DNA of 64,000 nt from the NCBI GenBank assembly GCA_031274995.1, contig JAISPJ010000033.1, positions 18,810-82,809 of the forward strand, written 5' to 3'. Positions 42,129 to 53,409 of this stretch are shown here, in pieces (positions within the stretch are counted from its first letter, which is position 1; the number at the start of each line of letters is the position of its first letter). Below the pieces are notes generated by a model. That model was not told the origin of the DNA. It did no database searches and was given only the letters and a program-made list of their open reading frames with translations. Position numbers and translations under genes: made by a program. This stretch comes from Azoarcus sp. GTDB lineage: Bacteria > Pseudomonadota > Gammaproteobacteria > Burkholderiales > Rhodocyclaceae.

Positions 42129-42485
42129 TCATTCCTGCTCCACTTCCCGGTTCGTCCGCCAGTTTTCCATGACTGCCTTGAACTGTTCCTCGTAGCCCAG
42201 TACGTCGGGATATACGCGGACGCGGGCGATCATGCCGAAGACAATTTGCATGTCGGCCACGATCACGGCGTCGATCGCCCACAGGTTGGTAATGTCGAAA
42301 TGGCCACAGTTCACGGAATCCCACCAGGACAGCAGAAAGTCCGCGACGATCATGCTTTGGTGGGTGCTGCCCTGGGACATGCTTCCACCGGGATCATTCG
42401 CGCAGGCGATCGCAATCAGCCGTTCAAGCGCCGCGATCTCTTCCGGCCGCATACTGGGGACTTCCGGCGTGATGATGGTTTCCAT
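42129..42485 (-). CDS. Conserved hypothetical protein (DUF7673-like)
   Basis: ALERLIAIACANDPGGSMSQGSTHQSMIVADFLLSWWDSVNCGHFDITNLWAIDAVIVADMQIVFGMIARVRVYPDVLGYEEQFKAVMENW. Confidence 0.6.
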   Translation of the reverse strand: METIITPEVPSMRPEEIAALERLIAIACANDPGGSMSQGSTHQSMIVADFLLSWWDSVNCGHFDITNLWAIDAVIVADMQIVFGMIARVRVYPDVLGYEEQFKAVMENWRTNREVEQE

Positions 42486-42518
42486 GGTGTGATCTCCTTG
42501 TTTTATCAATCACCGTAA

Positions 42519-44018
42519 TCATTCGGCGCGCATTTGCGGGAACAGGATGACATCGCGGATCGCGGGGCTGTCGGTGAGCAACATCGCCAGACGGTCGATG
42601 CCGATGCCACAGCCGCCGGCGGGAGGCATGCCGATTTCGAGCGCGCGGATGTAGTCGGCGTCGTAGTACATCGCTTCTTCGTCGCCCGCATCCCTGGCCG
42701 TCGCTTGGGTACGGAAGCGGGCGGCCTGGTCTTCAGGGTCGTTGAGTTCGGAAAATCCGTTGGCAATTTCGCGACCGGCGATGAACAATTCGAAGCGTTC
42801 GGTGATCTCGGGGTTACCGCCGGAGGCGCGGGCCAGCGGCGAGACTTCGACCGGATAGTCGATGATAAAAGTGGGGTCCCACAATTCGGCTTCCGTCGAG
42901 GCTTCAAAAAGCTGGAGTTGCAGGCTGCCCAGGCCGCCGGGTTTGGCCTTTTCGCCGAAGTCCTGGATTTTCTGCGTGAGCCAGGCGGGATCGGCAAGCT
43001 GCGCTTCGGAAAAACCGGGATGGACTTTGCGGATCGCGCCCGTGATGGTGAGGCGGACGAAGGAGGCGGAGAAATCGAGCGTGCGCCCTTGGTAGACGAA
43101 AGTTTCAGCGCCGAGCGCCTCACGCGCGGACAGACGGATCAGTCCCTCTGTGAAGTCCATCAGCGTGCGGTAGTTCGCGTAGGCTTCGTAGAACTCCATC
43201 ATGGTGAACTCGGGGTTGTGCCGTGGCGATAAACCTTCGTTCCTGAAATTGCGGTTGATCTCGAAGACTTTCTCGAAACCGCCCACGACAAGCCGCTTGA
43301 GGTAAAGCTCGGGCGCGACGCGCAGGTAGAGCGCCATGTCGAGGGCGTTGTGATGGGTCACGAAGGGTTTGGCGGCGGCTCCGCCCGGAATGGGATGCAT
43401 CATGGGTGTTTCGACTTCGAGGAAGCCGTGGCCGCACATGTAATTGCGGATCGACTGCACCAACCGGCTGCGGGCAACGAAGGTGAAACGCGACTCTTCG
43501 CTCATGATGAGGTCGATATAGCGTTGCCGGTATCTGGATTCAGTGTCGGTGAGGCCGTGAAATTTGTCGGGCAGGGGACGCAGGCTCTTGGTGAGCAGGC
43601 GCAGCGTTTCGGCCTTGACGGTCAACTCGCCCGTCTTGGTCTTGAACAACGTGCCGACGCAGCCGACGATATCGCCAATGTCCCAGCGTTTGAAGTCGGC
43701 ATAGACTTCGTCGCCGAGCATGTCGCGCCCCACGTAAAGCTGGATTTTTCCGGACAAATCCTGAATGGTGACGAAGCTCGCCTTGCCCATGACGCGCTTG
43801 AGCATGATCCGCCCGGCAACCTTGACTTCGACCGGGATTGCTTCCAGCGCCCCGGTGTCTTTGTCCGCATACAACTCATCGAGCTTGCCGGCGGTGTTTT
43901 CGCGTGCAAAGTCGTTCGGAAACGCCCGCCCGGTGGTTCGCCATTGAGCCAGTTTCTCCCGGCGCTCGGCGATGATGTGATTTTCGTCAGGAGAGGCAGA
44001 GGCGTTGAGATCGGCCAT
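42519..44018 (-). CDS. lysS: Lysyl-tRNA synthetase class II
   Basis: [27 protein letters not shown]...[71 protein letters not shown]. Confidence 0.97.
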   Translation of the reverse strand: MADLNASASPDENHIIAERREKLAQWRTTGRAFPNDFARENTAGKLDELYADKDTGALEAIPVEVKVAGRIMLKRVMGKASFVTIQDLSGKIQLYVGRDMLGDEVYADFKRWDIGDIVGCVGTLFKTKTGELTVKAETLRLLTKSLRPLPDKFHGLTDTESRYRQRYIDLIMSEESRFTFVARSRLVQSIRNYMCGHGFLEVETPMMHPIPGGAAAKPFVTHHNALDMALYLRVAPELYLKRLVVGGFEKVFEINRNFRNEGLSPRHNPEFTMMEFYEAYANYRTLMDFTEGLIRLSAREALGAETFVYQGRTLDFSASFVRLTITGAIRKVHPGFSEAQLADPAWLTQKIQDFGEKAKPGGLGSLQLQLFEASTEAELWDPTFIIDYPVEVSPLARASGGNPEITERFELFIAGREIANGFSELNDPEDQAARFRTQATARDAGDEEAMYYDADYIRALEIGMPPAGGCGIGIDRLAMLLTDSPAIRDVILFPQMRAE

Positions 44019-44293
44019 GATTTGTCGCATGAAGAAAATCATGATTGTCGCAGGCATGAACGCCCGGAGCAAATCAGGCCGCGCAAAACCCGGCTTGACC
44101 ACCGGTCTCGTCGGCACGGATAAACCATGTTATCTTTATAAGCCCGTAGGTTGTATCTTGGGTTGTATCCTGTTCCTGTAATAGAGCATCGTCGGTGCGC
44201 TGGTTTTATGCCGTGTACGACGTACGGCAGAGCCTCAAAAGAAGGAAGGCCCGTATTTAAGTATTTACTTTATTTTTGCGCTATATATAGGGG

Positions 44294-46423
44294 ATGAAAA
44301 TGGGTATCGCGAATGCCTTTGGGTGGGTTGGGGGTGCGTTGGGGCGGCTCTTCGGTGTGAAGGTGGCGGCTGCCGCCCGTTCGCGAAAAACATCGTCCGG
44401 GTCGATGATCGAACCGGTTCTGCTGGATTTGCAAAATTGCATGGAGCAGCCGAGGCTGTTCCATGAGTTTCATTTCTCCGGAAGGGCGACGCGCTACGTC
44501 ATGAACGAGTCGCTGTGGCGCGATTTCGAGGTGTTTTATCGTGCGCCGCAGGCTTTGTCGTGGTGGTTGATTACCGGGAAGGCGGGGTCGGGCAAAAGCC
44601 GCGCGGCGCTCGAATTTTGCAGGGCGCTGGAAACGGGCAAGGCCGAGTTCCGCTTCCCGGCCGAATCCGCCGCCGAGCCTGTCGAGGTCAAACCGCTTTC
44701 GGGTGAGGATTTCTCAAACTGGAAAACCGGGTTCCTGGATCTTATGGGAACGCCTTTTTCAACCTGGAAAGACTGGAAACCCGAGCAGCACACTTTGCTG
44801 GTATTCGACCGGGCGACCAGGCACTACAACGATAGCTCCCGTTTCTGCACGGGATGGCAGAACGGCGAAGATGTTCGGCATCGTTTCAATGCCGCCGAAA
44901 TCATCAGGCTTCTCGCCGATAAGGCGAAACAGGGCGATTTCGGCCCGTTCCGTGTGCGCTTGCTGCTGCTGGAGCGGGAACACCGGCAGGAGGGCTGGGA
45001 TTGGTACAGGGATTTGTCCCTGGATCCGTCTTCACGTTTCAGGGAAGAGCCAACGCTGCTGCCGCCCATGACACCGGAAGGACTGTTTGGGATTGCGCAG
45101 GATGTATGGAAAAACGTCGGGTGGGAGGGTTCGGGCGCAGCCTGTACAACTTCTGATGCTTTCCTGGACAAACTGTGTTCTGTGGATAGTGACCGGAGAG
45201 CATTGTTCGCCATGCTGTTGGCCGCCGCGATGACTACGGACGCCGAAGCCGCGTTTACACGGCGTGATGTGCTGAAGCGGGCCCTTGATGGCGGATATGA
45301 ACGAATAATGCAACTCGCCGGAAAAGAAAGTGCCGCGCAAGCCGTGAGAATCCTGGTGCTCTCTACCCTGACGGGCGGCAGGCTGGGCGCTTGCGACTTG
45401 GACAAGGACCATGTCTTGTGGAATTCCGGCTTGGGACATGCGGCGAACGGTGAAGAGGGTATTTTCTATCCTTGGCCTGCCGAACCGGAACTGCTCGGGG
45501 AAGGCTTCATTCTGGATGATATGAAGCAAGACGGCATTCCTGAAGACGCACGCATCGGTGACGATGAGATGCGTGCCTTGATCGCCAAGGCGTGGGAGAC
45601 TTGTTCTCCCGAAATGGCGTATTTTTTTGAGTGTTGCGGGCAGGATTTTTCGTCCGACCCAACCTGGATCGAGACGCGGTTCCTGAACTGCCGCCTGGCC
45701 GATGTGGACACCCCGCTCTACATGCGAACCGCCGTGAATCTGGTTACCTGGTTCGGCAAGGGGCAGCTCGACGCGGCACGCAAGATTTACGAGCATATGA
45801 ACAGTGTCGGGAACGCGGGGATGTTTTGCCGCGAACGCGCCGAAGTATCGGCAAACCTGATTCGCATCTACTGCGAGGCAGGAATGTTCGATGAGGCTTC
45901 CCCGATATTTCTGGCCATGAATGTCTTGGGGGACTCGGAAGAGGTTCGGCGTTGCCGTGCCGCAGCCTCGGTTTACCTGATCGGGGAATTGTGCAAGGTA
46001 GGAGAACTTGTACGGGCAAGGGTGATGTTCGAGGGGGCGCTGGCCTTCGAGGAGGCCGGGGAGTACCAGATTCCGAAAACCTTGGCACTGATAAGCCTGA
46101 TAAACGGTTATGCCAAGGTGGGAGATTTTGGCGAGTCGCGCGAATTATTTGATAGCCTGGTGATTTACGGGGATTCGGAAGTGATGCGGGTGCAGCGCGC
46201 CAAAGCGTCCGTCAACATGATCGTCTGTTACAGCAAGGCAGGGCGTTTCAAAGATGCGCGCGCGGTCTTCGAGAGCATGGCCTCGCTCGGGGATGAGCCG
46301 AAAGTGCGCGCGGAATACATCAAGGCATCCAGGTTTCTGGGCTTTTTTGCCTCCGCTAAACAGACAGAGAGCGAAGAAGACGAGGAAAGAGAGGAGAAAC
46401 AGTCCGTGGTGGCGTCCGCCTGA
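44294..46423 (+). CDS. STAND-like P-loop NTPase with C-terminal TPR/PPR-like helical repeats
   Basis: WWLITGKAGSGKSRAALEFCRAL (Walker A), HTLLVFDRAT (Walker B-like); C-terminal repeats such as YEHMNSVGNAGMFCRERAEVSANLIRIYCEAGMFDEASPIFLAMNVLGDSEEVRRCRAAASVYLIGELCKVGELVRARVMFEGAL. Confidence 0.72.
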   Translation: MKMGIANAFGWVGGALGRLFGVKVAAAARSRKTSSGSMIEPVLLDLQNCMEQPRLFHEFHFSGRATRYVMNESLWRDFEVFYRAPQALSWWLITGKAGSGKSRAALEFCRALETGKAEFRFPAESAAEPVEVKPLSGEDFSNWKTGFLDLMGTPFSTWKDWKPEQHTLLVFDRATRHYNDSSRFCTGWQNGEDVRHRFNAAEIIRLLADKAKQGDFGPFRVRLLLLEREHRQEGWDWYRDLSLDPSSRFREEPTLLPPMTPEGLFGIAQDVWKNVGWEGSGAACTTSDAFLDKLCSVDSDRRALFAMLLAAAMTTDAEAAFTRRDVLKRALDGGYERIMQLAGKESAAQAVRILVLSTLTGGRLGACDLDKDHVLWNSGLGHAANGEEGIFYPWPAEPELLGEGFILDDMKQDGIPEDARIGDDEMRALIAKAWETCSPEMAYFFECCGQDFSSDPTWIETRFLNCRLADVDTPLYMRTAVNLVTWFGKGQLDAARKIYEHMNSVGNAGMFCRERAEVSANLIRIYCEAGMFDEASPIFLAMNVLGDSEEVRRCRAAASVYLIGELCKVGELVRARVMFEGALAFEEAGEYQIPKTLALISLINGYAKVGDFGESRELFDSLVIYGDSEVMRVQRAKASVNMIVCYSKAGRFKDARAVFESMASLGDEPKVRAEYIKASRFLGFFASAKQTESEEDEEREEKQSVVASA

Positions 46424-46463
46424 TGTTTTTCACAACACGTCCGTTCGTTTGGCATGCGCAGAA

Positions 46464-46495
46464 CGCCCACTTCGCCATGGATGGCGAAGTGGGCG
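46464..46495. repeat. Perfect 15-bp inverted repeat
   Basis: CGCCCACTTCGCCAT GG ATGGCGAAGTGGGCG. Confidence 0.9.
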
Positions 46496-46522
46496 GGACA
46501 AGCGTTTATGGAGGCGAAGGCT

Positions 46523-46554
46523 CGTCTGAGCCTCCGGTCGTCTGAGCCTCCGGT
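46523..46554. repeat. Two tandem 16-bp repeats
   Basis: CGTCTGAGCCTCCGGT x2. Confidence 0.9.
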
Positions 46555-46604
46555 CTTCAGGCCGGGATGACTCAAAGCCACTGCCCCCTGTTGGCTCTGC
46601 CGGT

Positions 46605-47075
46605 TTATTTTTCGAGCAGGCTGCGTAGCATCCAGGCCGTTTTTTCGTGGACTTGCAGGCGTTGGGTCAGAAGATCACGCGTAGGTTCGTCGCCGGCTTT
46701 TTCGGTCAGGGACGCGATAGAGCGGGCTGTCTTGGCAACATCCTCATGGTTGCTCAGGAGTTGCTGGATCATGCCTTCTGCGTCGGACACTTTCTCCGGT
46801 TGCTGCAAGCTGGTGAGTTTTTCAAACTCTTTGAAAGAACCCGGCGCAGGGAACCCGAGGGCACGGATGCGCTCGGCAATGAGATCCACGGCTTCCGAGA
46901 GTTCGGTGTACTGCCCTTCGAACATTTGGTGCAGGGTATTGAACATTGGCCCCGTCACGTTCCAGTGGAAGTTGTGCGTGGTCAAGTACAGGGTGTAGCT
47001 GTCTGCGAGCAACCGCGACAGACCCTTGGCAATTTTGGCACGGTCTTCCTTGCTGATGCCGATGTCGATTTCCAT
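46605..47075 (-). CDS. dps: Dps-family ferritin-like DNA-protection protein
   Basis: [57 protein letters not shown]. Confidence 0.94.
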   Translation of the reverse strand: MEIDIGISKEDRAKIAKGLSRLLADSYTLYLTTHNFHWNVTGPMFNTLHQMFEGQYTELSEAVDLIAERIRALGFPAPGSFKEFEKLTSLQQPEKVSDAEGMIQQLLSNHEDVAKTARSIASLTEKAGDEPTRDLLTQRLQVHEKTAWMLRSLLEK

Positions 47076-47232
47076 ACTTTCCTCCTCCTGTGTGTGGTTT
47101 CCATGTTTGGCAAGCCGAATGATCTGCCGTGATATTGCGGCGCCGCGCTTGTTATTCATGGAGTACAAAAAAGCGTCTACCACCCGGATAGCCGCAGGCT
47201 ATGTAACTCATGCAGATGACTCTACATTCATG

Positions 47233-48186
47233 CTATGTCATGCGGTTATGCCTTTTTGCACACGCCAGCATAGACCCGATTGGATGAACTCCGGGCAGCG
47301 AGCAGTCCAGGATCGCCATGCGCAGCATGTCAACCACCCCGCTGCGCGGATAGGTCACCCGCCAGGCCAAGGCTGCCCGGCGCACGGGTTCGGGGCAGGC
47401 AAAGGGGCGAACCGCCACGAGCGGGTTATTAGCCTCAAGCCCGTCCGCCGCCGTGCTTGGCAACACCGTTACCCCCAGGCCGGTGGAAACCGCGTGGCGG
47501 ATGGTTTCAAGCGAACTGCCTTCGAGCGTGCGTTGCAGGCCACTGATGTTCTGGCAGTCCGGGCAAACTTCCAGAACCTGATCGCGGAAACAGTTGCCTG
47601 CGCCAAGCAGCAACAATTGCTCACCAGCAAGCATCTCGGGAGTGATTTCTTTTTGCTCGACCCACGGATGTTGAGCCGGTATCAGCACACGGAAGGGTTC
47701 GTCATACAGCGGCTGCGTGACGATACCCGGCTCGACAAATGGCAGGCTGATGATAATGACATCCAGATCGGCGCACTTGAGCGCCTCGGCCAGATTGGCC
47801 GTGTAGTTTTCCTGGATGATGAGCGGCATGTGCGGCGCACGCTGGTGCACCTTCGGGATCAAATGCGGGAGCAAGTATGGCCCGATAGTGTAGATCACCC
47901 CCACGCGAAGCGGCCCGACGAGCGGGTCCTTGCTGGTAGTGGCAATTTCATGAATATGATTGACGCCTATCAGCACCTTTTCGGCTTGAATCACGACGCG
48001 GCGGCCAACTTCGGTGATTCTGACATTGTTGGCCGCACGTTCAAAGAGTTGGGAGCCAAGTTCCTCTTCGAGCTTCTTGATCGCAACAGAAAGTGTCGGC
48101 TGCGAGACACGGCATCTCTCCGCCGCGCGGCCAAAGTGCCTCTCACGGGCTAGGGCTACAAGGTAACGCAAATACGTTAACGTCAT
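47233..48186 (-). CDS. oxyR: LysR-family hydrogen-peroxide regulator OxyR
   Basis: MTLTYLRYLVALARERHFGRAAERCRVSQPTLSVAIKKLEEELGSQLFER; redox Cys motif GNCFRDQVLEVCP. Confidence 0.9.
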   Translation of the reverse strand: MTLTYLRYLVALARERHFGRAAERCRVSQPTLSVAIKKLEEELGSQLFERAANNVRITEVGRRVVIQAEKVLIGVNHIHEIATTSKDPLVGPLRVGVIYTIGPYLLPHLIPKVHQRAPHMPLIIQENYTANLAEALKCADLDVIIISLPFVEPGIVTQPLYDEPFRVLIPAQHPWVEQKEITPEMLAGEQLLLLGAGNCFRDQVLEVCPDCQNISGLQRTLEGSSLETIRHAVSTGLGVTVLPSTAADGLEANNPLVAVRPFACPEPVRRAALAWRVTYPRSGVVDMLRMAILDCSLPGVHPIGSMLACAKRHNRMT

Positions 48187-48426
48187 CAATATTCCCGGCA
48201 CACCCATGCTGGGCATGGTTATATCACGTATTGTGACCTTTTTGAGGATGCCTTGTCTGCATGCTTAATGCAAGAGAAATGTCACCTTTAAGTACCTTTT
48301 TTTTGCTTTGCATGCCACCCCGTCAAGTGCCGGGAACCTCATGACAAAACAGCAGTCGAATGGCGGTGCCATTACAGAAGCGATTCTTTCTTGTTATCCT
48401 TAAAACCTTGCACCAAGGAATACCTT

Positions 48427-49878
48427 ATGAGAAAAAATTTCTTTATCGCGGCTTTGGCCCTTGGTCTGGCCGCCTGTCTCCCCGAGGAAGGCGTGGGGCC
48501 GGTTCTCTCCAGGGCCCATGCCGATAACACGCCTGCGGCGGCCATCCAGCGCGGCCTGCCCAATTTTGCCGATCTGGTCGAGAAGGTCAGCCTTGCCGTG
48601 GTCAATATCAGCGTGGATCAAGCCATTCAGCCAGGCGATGACGACAACCCTTTTGCGGGTGATCCTTTCTTCGATTTCCTGCGCCGTTTCGGCGTACCGA
48701 CGCCATATCCGGGTTTGCCTCCAAGCCACCCGAGCGTTCCCCGTACAAAACAGGGGATCGGTTCCGGTTTTATCGTCAGTGACGATGGTTACGTACTGAC
48801 CAACGCGCATGTGGTCGGCAGCAGCAAGGCGGAAGTCACCGTCAAGTTGAGCGACAAGCGCGAGTTCAAGGCCAGGGTCGTCGGTATCGACCGCCGTACC
48901 GACGTGGCTGTCGTCAAGATCGATGCCAAGAATCTGCCTACCGTCGTGATCGGCAATCCCGACAGCGCCCGTGTCGGCGAATGGGTTGCAGCCATCGGAT
49001 CGCCTTTCGGTTTCGAGCATTCCGTCACCGCAGGCATCATCTCGGCCAAGGCGCGCCGCCTGCCGGACGAGAACTACGTGCCTTTCATCCAGACCGATGT
49101 GGCCATCAATCCTGGCAACTCGGGAGGCCCGCTCTTTGATCTCGATGGCCGGGTCATCGGGGTCAACTCGCAGATTTATTCGCGCTCCGGTGGTTTTATG
49201 GGTATTTCCTTCGCCATTCCCATCGATGTCGCCATGAAAGTGAAGGAGCAGCTCGTTCAGCATGGCCGCGTGCAGCGTGGCCGCCTGGGCGTTTATATCC
49301 AGGACATGAGCCCGGAACTGGCGCCTTCGTTCGGACTGAACGCGCCACGCGGCGCATTGGTGGCGCAGGTCGAACCCGGCAGCGCCGCCGCGCGCGCAGG
49401 GATGAAACCGGGCGATATCGTGCTCAAGGCCGATGGCAAGGAAGTGAACGAATCCAATGAATTGCAGCGCGCTATCGGCGACAAACAACCGGGCAGCAAG
49501 ATCAAGCTCGAAATCTGGCGCGAGGGCAAGAGACGGGAACTGGCCGCCGTGCTTGACGAACTACCGTATGAGGAAACCGTGCGGGATACGAGCGACCAAG
49601 GCAAAGCCCCGCGCGACGCGCTTGGGCTCAGCCTGCGTCCCCTCGACTCACGCGAGGCAGCAAACCTCGGCGTGGCAAGCGGCTTGCTGGTCGAAGCCAT
49701 CAACGGGCAAGCGGCACGCGCCGGCCTGCGTAACGGCGATGTGATCCTGAGCCTGAACAATCAACCGGTTACATCCTTGGCGCAATTTCGGCGATTGGTT
49801 GAAAAAGCGGGCAAACAGTTTGCCCTGTTGATCCAACGTGGTGACGCGAGGCTTTTCGTCCCGTTCAAGTTCAACTGA
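48427..49878 (+). CDS. DegP/MucD-like Do-family periplasmic serine endopeptidase with two PDZ domains
   Basis: GIGSGFIVSDDGYVLTNAHVV...VRTDVAVVKIDAK-type motif...QTDVAINPGNSGGPLFDLDG; PDZ GIMKPGDIV-like repeats. Confidence 0.94.
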   Translation: MRKNFFIAALALGLAACLPEEGVGPVLSRAHADNTPAAAIQRGLPNFADLVEKVSLAVVNISVDQAIQPGDDDNPFAGDPFFDFLRRFGVPTPYPGLPPSHPSVPRTKQGIGSGFIVSDDGYVLTNAHVVGSSKAEVTVKLSDKREFKARVVGIDRRTDVAVVKIDAKNLPTVVIGNPDSARVGEWVAAIGSPFGFEHSVTAGIISAKARRLPDENYVPFIQTDVAINPGNSGGPLFDLDGRVIGVNSQIYSRSGGFMGISFAIPIDVAMKVKEQLVQHGRVQRGRLGVYIQDMSPELAPSFGLNAPRGALVAQVEPGSAAARAGMKPGDIVLKADGKEVNESNELQRAIGDKQPGSKIKLEIWREGKRRELAAVLDELPYEETVRDTSDQGKAPRDALGLSLRPLDSREAANLGVASGLLVEAINGQAARAGLRNGDVILSLNNQPVTSLAQFRRLVEKAGKQFALLIQRGDARLFVPFKFN

Positions 49879-49922
49879 ACATAAGGAATACGCAGCCGGA
49901 CGTTATCAGGATTGTGGGTAGA

Positions 49923-50999
49923 TCAAGCAGCTTGCTCAAGCAGCTTGGCGAATGCCTGTTCAAATTGCACAAGCCCGTCGGCCTGGAGGGTTTCGCCAAC
50001 CTCGGCAAGATCGATGCCATGCGCGGCAAGCCGGTCGATGAGCGCGTGCGCGGCGGCCACGTCGCGCTTCAGGGTTTCATCGACGTGGCCGTGATCGCGC
50101 AGGGCGGCCAAAGTGGCGTCGGGCAGGGTCGTGACCGTTTCCGCGCCAATCAGAGGTTCGACATAGAGCAAATCGCTGTAGGCGGGGTTTTTCGTGCCGG
50201 TGCTTGCCCACAGCAGATATTGCGGGCGTGCGCCCGCCGTGCGCAGCGCCGCGAAGTCCGGGCCATGAAAACGCTCGTGCCAGGCCTGATAGGCGAGCCG
50301 TGCCATTGCAACCGCCGCTTGCCCGCGTAGCGGCAGCGCTTCGCCGCCACGCGCTTCGAGACGCGCATCGACCAGCGTGTCGACCCGTGACAGGAAAAGG
50401 CTCGCTACCGACATGGCACACCCTGTTGCGCCGCCCGCCGCCCGCAGACGCTCAAGCCCGCGCAGGTAGGCATCCGCCGCCGCGCGGGCGTGTGCAAGCG
50501 AAAACAGCAATGTGACGTTGACGTTGATGCCTTCGCCAGTCAGCCGCTCGACCGCGATCAGACCGGCGGGTGTGCCGGGAACTTTGATGAGCAGGTTGGG
50601 ACGCCCGGTTTGTGCGTGGAGGCGTTTGCCCGCCGCCACCGTACCTTCGGCATCATGAGCCAACGCGGGCGAGACTTCGAGGCTCACGTATCCGGCGTTG
50701 CCGCGCGATTGCTCAAACAGTGGACGCAGCAAATCACAGGCGCGTTGCACATCCACGATGACCAGTTGCTCGTAGCGTTCTTCAGCCGAAATCGGCTGTT
50801 GTCTGAGACGGGCGAGGTCGTCTTCGTAGTCGCGCCCGCTGGCAAAGGCTTTCTGGAAAATCGCCGGGTTGGTGGTAATCCCGGCAATGCCATCCTCAGA
50901 AATGAAGCGCACAAGATCCCCCTCGTTGAGCAGGGCGCGGGACAGGTTGTCGAGCCATATCTGCTGGCCGAGGGTACGGATTTGAAGCAGCGGATTCAT
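49923..50999 (-). CDS. tal: Transaldolase
   Basis: LGQQIWLDNLSRALLNEGDLVRFISEDGIAGITTNPAIFQKAF...VSLEVSPALAHD...LLIKVPGTPAGL. Confidence 0.95.
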   Translation of the reverse strand: MNPLLQIRTLGQQIWLDNLSRALLNEGDLVRFISEDGIAGITTNPAIFQKAFASGRDYEDDLARLRQQPISAEERYEQLVIVDVQRACDLLRPLFEQSRGNAGYVSLEVSPALAHDAEGTVAAGKRLHAQTGRPNLLIKVPGTPAGLIAVERLTGEGINVNVTLLFSLAHARAAADAYLRGLERLRAAGGATGCAMSVASLFLSRVDTLVDARLEARGGEALPLRGQAAVAMARLAYQAWHERFHGPDFAALRTAGARPQYLLWASTGTKNPAYSDLLYVEPLIGAETVTTLPDATLAALRDHGHVDETLKRDVAAAHALIDRLAAHGIDLAEVGETLQADGLVQFEQAFAKLLEQAA

Positions 51000-51002
51000 G
51001 GA

Positions 51003-51587
51003 TCAGGCGAAGTTTTTCTCTGCGAAATCCCAATTTGCCAATTTGTCGAGAAAAGCGGTGACAAAATCGGGTCGGCGGTTGCGGTAGTCGACGTAATAGG
51101 CGTGCTCCCATACGTCGATGGTGATGAGTGGCTTGTCGCCCGTGGTGAGCGGTGTTCCGGCATTACTGGTGTTGACGATGTCGAGGCTGCCATCGGGTTT
51201 TCCCACCAGCCACGTCCACCCGGAACCGAAATTGCCTGTCGCGGAGGCCAGGAAAGCTTTCCTGAATTCCGCGAATGAGCCCCATTTTTTGGCAATGGCC
51301 GCCGCCAGCGCACCGGAGGGTTCCCCGCCGCCATCGGGTTTGAGGCTGTTCCAGAAAAAGGTGTGGTTCCAGACCTGCGCCGCGTTGTTGAAAATGCCGC
51401 CCGCAGGCGCCTTTTTGATGACCGCTTCGAGGCCGATCTCATCAAACTCGGTGCCCTTGGTCAGATTGTTGAGGTTGTTTACATAAGCCTGATGGTGCTT
51501 GCCATAATGAAACTCCAAGGTTTCCGCCGAGATGTGGGGAGCCAGGGCGTCCTGGGCATAAGGCAGGGGGGGAAGTGTGAATGCCAT
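51003..51587 (-). CDS. sodB: Fe/Mn superoxide dismutase
   Basis: [40 protein letters not shown]...[17 protein letters not shown]...[21 protein letters not shown]. Confidence 0.96.
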   Translation of the reverse strand: MAFTLPPLPYAQDALAPHISAETLEFHYGKHHQAYVNNLNNLTKGTEFDEIGLEAVIKKAPAGGIFNNAAQVWNHTFFWNSLKPDGGGEPSGALAAAIAKKWGSFAEFRKAFLASATGNFGSGWTWLVGKPDGSLDIVNTSNAGTPLTTGDKPLITIDVWEHAYYVDYRNRRPDFVTAFLDKLANWDFAEKNFA

Positions 51588-51768
51588 GTCAAAGTGTCTC
51601 CTGTTGGTTTTGCATGAACGCGAAAGTGATCCGCATTCGCTGAGTATGGACAGGTTGTCGCGCCCAAAAATTCCGGGTACAGGCCAACATTCTAAAACAA
51701 AACCTGTAATGCCTGAATTCATGCGGATTTTGATGTGACAAATACGCGCACGCTAATATACGCGCGCG

Positions 51769-53409
51769 CTAATTCACTTCCTCATAGGTCGCAACGGCGT
51801 CCTCATGGCGCGTAACCTTTAGCTTGCCGGCGCCACCGTAGATTTCGTTACCGTTGATGAAGAAGGTTCTGCCGTCTTCGTTTGGGTTTTCGATTTTAAA
51901 GCCCAGTTTTTCGGCAATAAGCTTGGCGATTTCGTAATTCGTTGGGCGGGTTAGCGCCTTGATTTTCTCGAAGAACGATTCGTCGACGTTTACGCCATCG
52001 AAGATGGCGGGCGTATCCGCAGTTTCGGGCAGCAGGTGGCCGTGGCCCCATTTGCCACGCTCACCCAACAGTTCGCCGTGGTCGGCAACCAGGAAAATGT
52101 AAGTTGGTATGGTTTCGGCTTCGTTCTTGAAGGCGCGGAGGATTTTTGCCTGCACCATGTCATTGTAACGCATGGCATTATCATAGTTATTGATCTTCGC
52201 TTCGTATTTGGAAGCGCCTTCGGGTACCGGAAAGTGCTCGTAGCGTGTTTTGTCCGGTTCGTTCCGGTAGGCGTTTTCGTAAGGGCTGTGCATGTTCCGC
52301 TGGTGAACCATGATGAAACGCCGTCCGCCTGTCGGAATGGTTTTAATCTTGTCCAGCAGGAGGGTTTCGCCTTTTTCCTCCAGTTCTTCGGTGTAGTCTT
52401 CTTTCGTCAGGGTTTTGTCTGCCCAACCGGAGCCGACGCCGTTCAAGGACGAGTTCGCCTGCGCGGAGACAATGTAGGTTTTAAAGCCGTGCTTCTTCGC
52501 CAACCGAAACAGATTGGCCTGGGGGTTCGACAGCATCTGGTGGAAACCCGGCTCTCTCAGGACGTTCATGAACAAAGGAATGGAGCTCAGCGTCGCCACG
52601 CCGCCGGCAATCGCTGGCCGGGCAATAAAATACTGGCCGGTTTTCTGAAGCGATTCCAGTTCTGGCGTCGTCGGTCGCTCGTAACCGAAAAGCGACATGT
52701 GCCGCGCATTCAGACTTTCGCCCATGATGAGTACGACCGTCAGTTCCGGTTCTGTTTGAATTTCCTTGATGTCGTAAAGCGCGTAGTCGTTTTTGGGAAA
52801 ATCCGTGCCTTTGAGCATCCCGGGAAGAATGGCGAACAGGTAGCCTGAGGCGCTTCTTACGCCGTTATACAGCGACAGGCGACCACTCACCGCCATCATG
52901 TTGTTGATCCCCATGCCTTCATTTATCGTCCGGCAGGGGAAGACCGCAAGGAGGATCAGCAGCGGAAAGTATGCCATCCAGCTTTTCTGCCGTTTTTGGT
53001 TCAGGCGAAAGAAGACTAAACCCATTGCCAGATAGGGTACGAGTATCAGCAGCCAGACAGGCACGAGTTCCTTCCATGCGGAGAGGAAGCCTTCAGCCGT
53101 GTCTTTGTGTTCCGCCAAACCCCAGGCAATACCGTAGGGCGACAGAGGGCTTTCGAAGAACTCGATGTGCAGTAGTTGGGTCGACTGGAGAATGAAGAAA
53201 AAACCGGTGACGGCGATGAAAACCGGCCTGTTGGGGATGAACGCCAGCGTCACGGCCATGCCAGCCAGCCAAGCGAGAAAATCGTATTCCAGACGGATAT
53301 GATATTCCGGTTTTAAAAAAACCAGAAACCAGTCGGGCAGCAGAAATCCGACGAAGCAGGCCGCTGCGGCCATCAGCGAAGCAAACCATGCTTTCCGAAA
53401 CAGACTCAT
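51769..53409 (-). CDS. Membrane phosphoethanolamine transferase-like sulfatase-fold protein (EptA/CptA type)
   Basis: N-terminal TM helices; [57 protein letters not shown]. Confidence 0.87.
   Translation of the reverse strand: MSLFRKAWFASLMAAAACFVGFLLPDWFLVFLKPEYHIRLEYDFLAWLAGMAVTLAFIPNRPVFIAVTGFFFILQSTQLLHIEFFESPLSPYGIAWGLAEHKDTAEGFLSAWKELVPVWLLILVPYLAMGLVFFRLNQKRQKSWMAYFPLLILLAVFPCRTINEGMGINNMMAVSGRLSLYNGVRSASGYLFAILPGMLKGTDFPKNDYALYDIKEIQTEPELTVVLIMGESLNARHMSLFGYERPTTPELESLQKTGQYFIARPAIAGGVATLSSIPLFMNVLREPGFHQMLSNPQANLFRLAKKHGFKTYIVSAQANSSLNGVGSGWADKTLTKEDYTEELEEKGETLLLDKIKTIPTGGRRFIMVHQRNMHSPYENAYRNEPDKTRYEHFPVPEGASKYEAKINNYDNAMRYNDMVQAKILRAFKNEAETIPTYIFLVADHGELLGERGKWGHGHLLPETADTPAIFDGVNVDESFFEKIKALTRPTNYEIAKLIAEKLGFKIENPNEDGRTFFINGNEIYGGAGKLKVTRHEDAVATYEEVN

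Noticed and set aside
51735-51775. Near-tandem TACGCGC(A/G)CGCTAAT repeat upstream of sodB / downstream of the sulfatase gene
   Set aside because: Only two short copies in an alternating purine-pyrimidine stretch; too little to support a functional claim.
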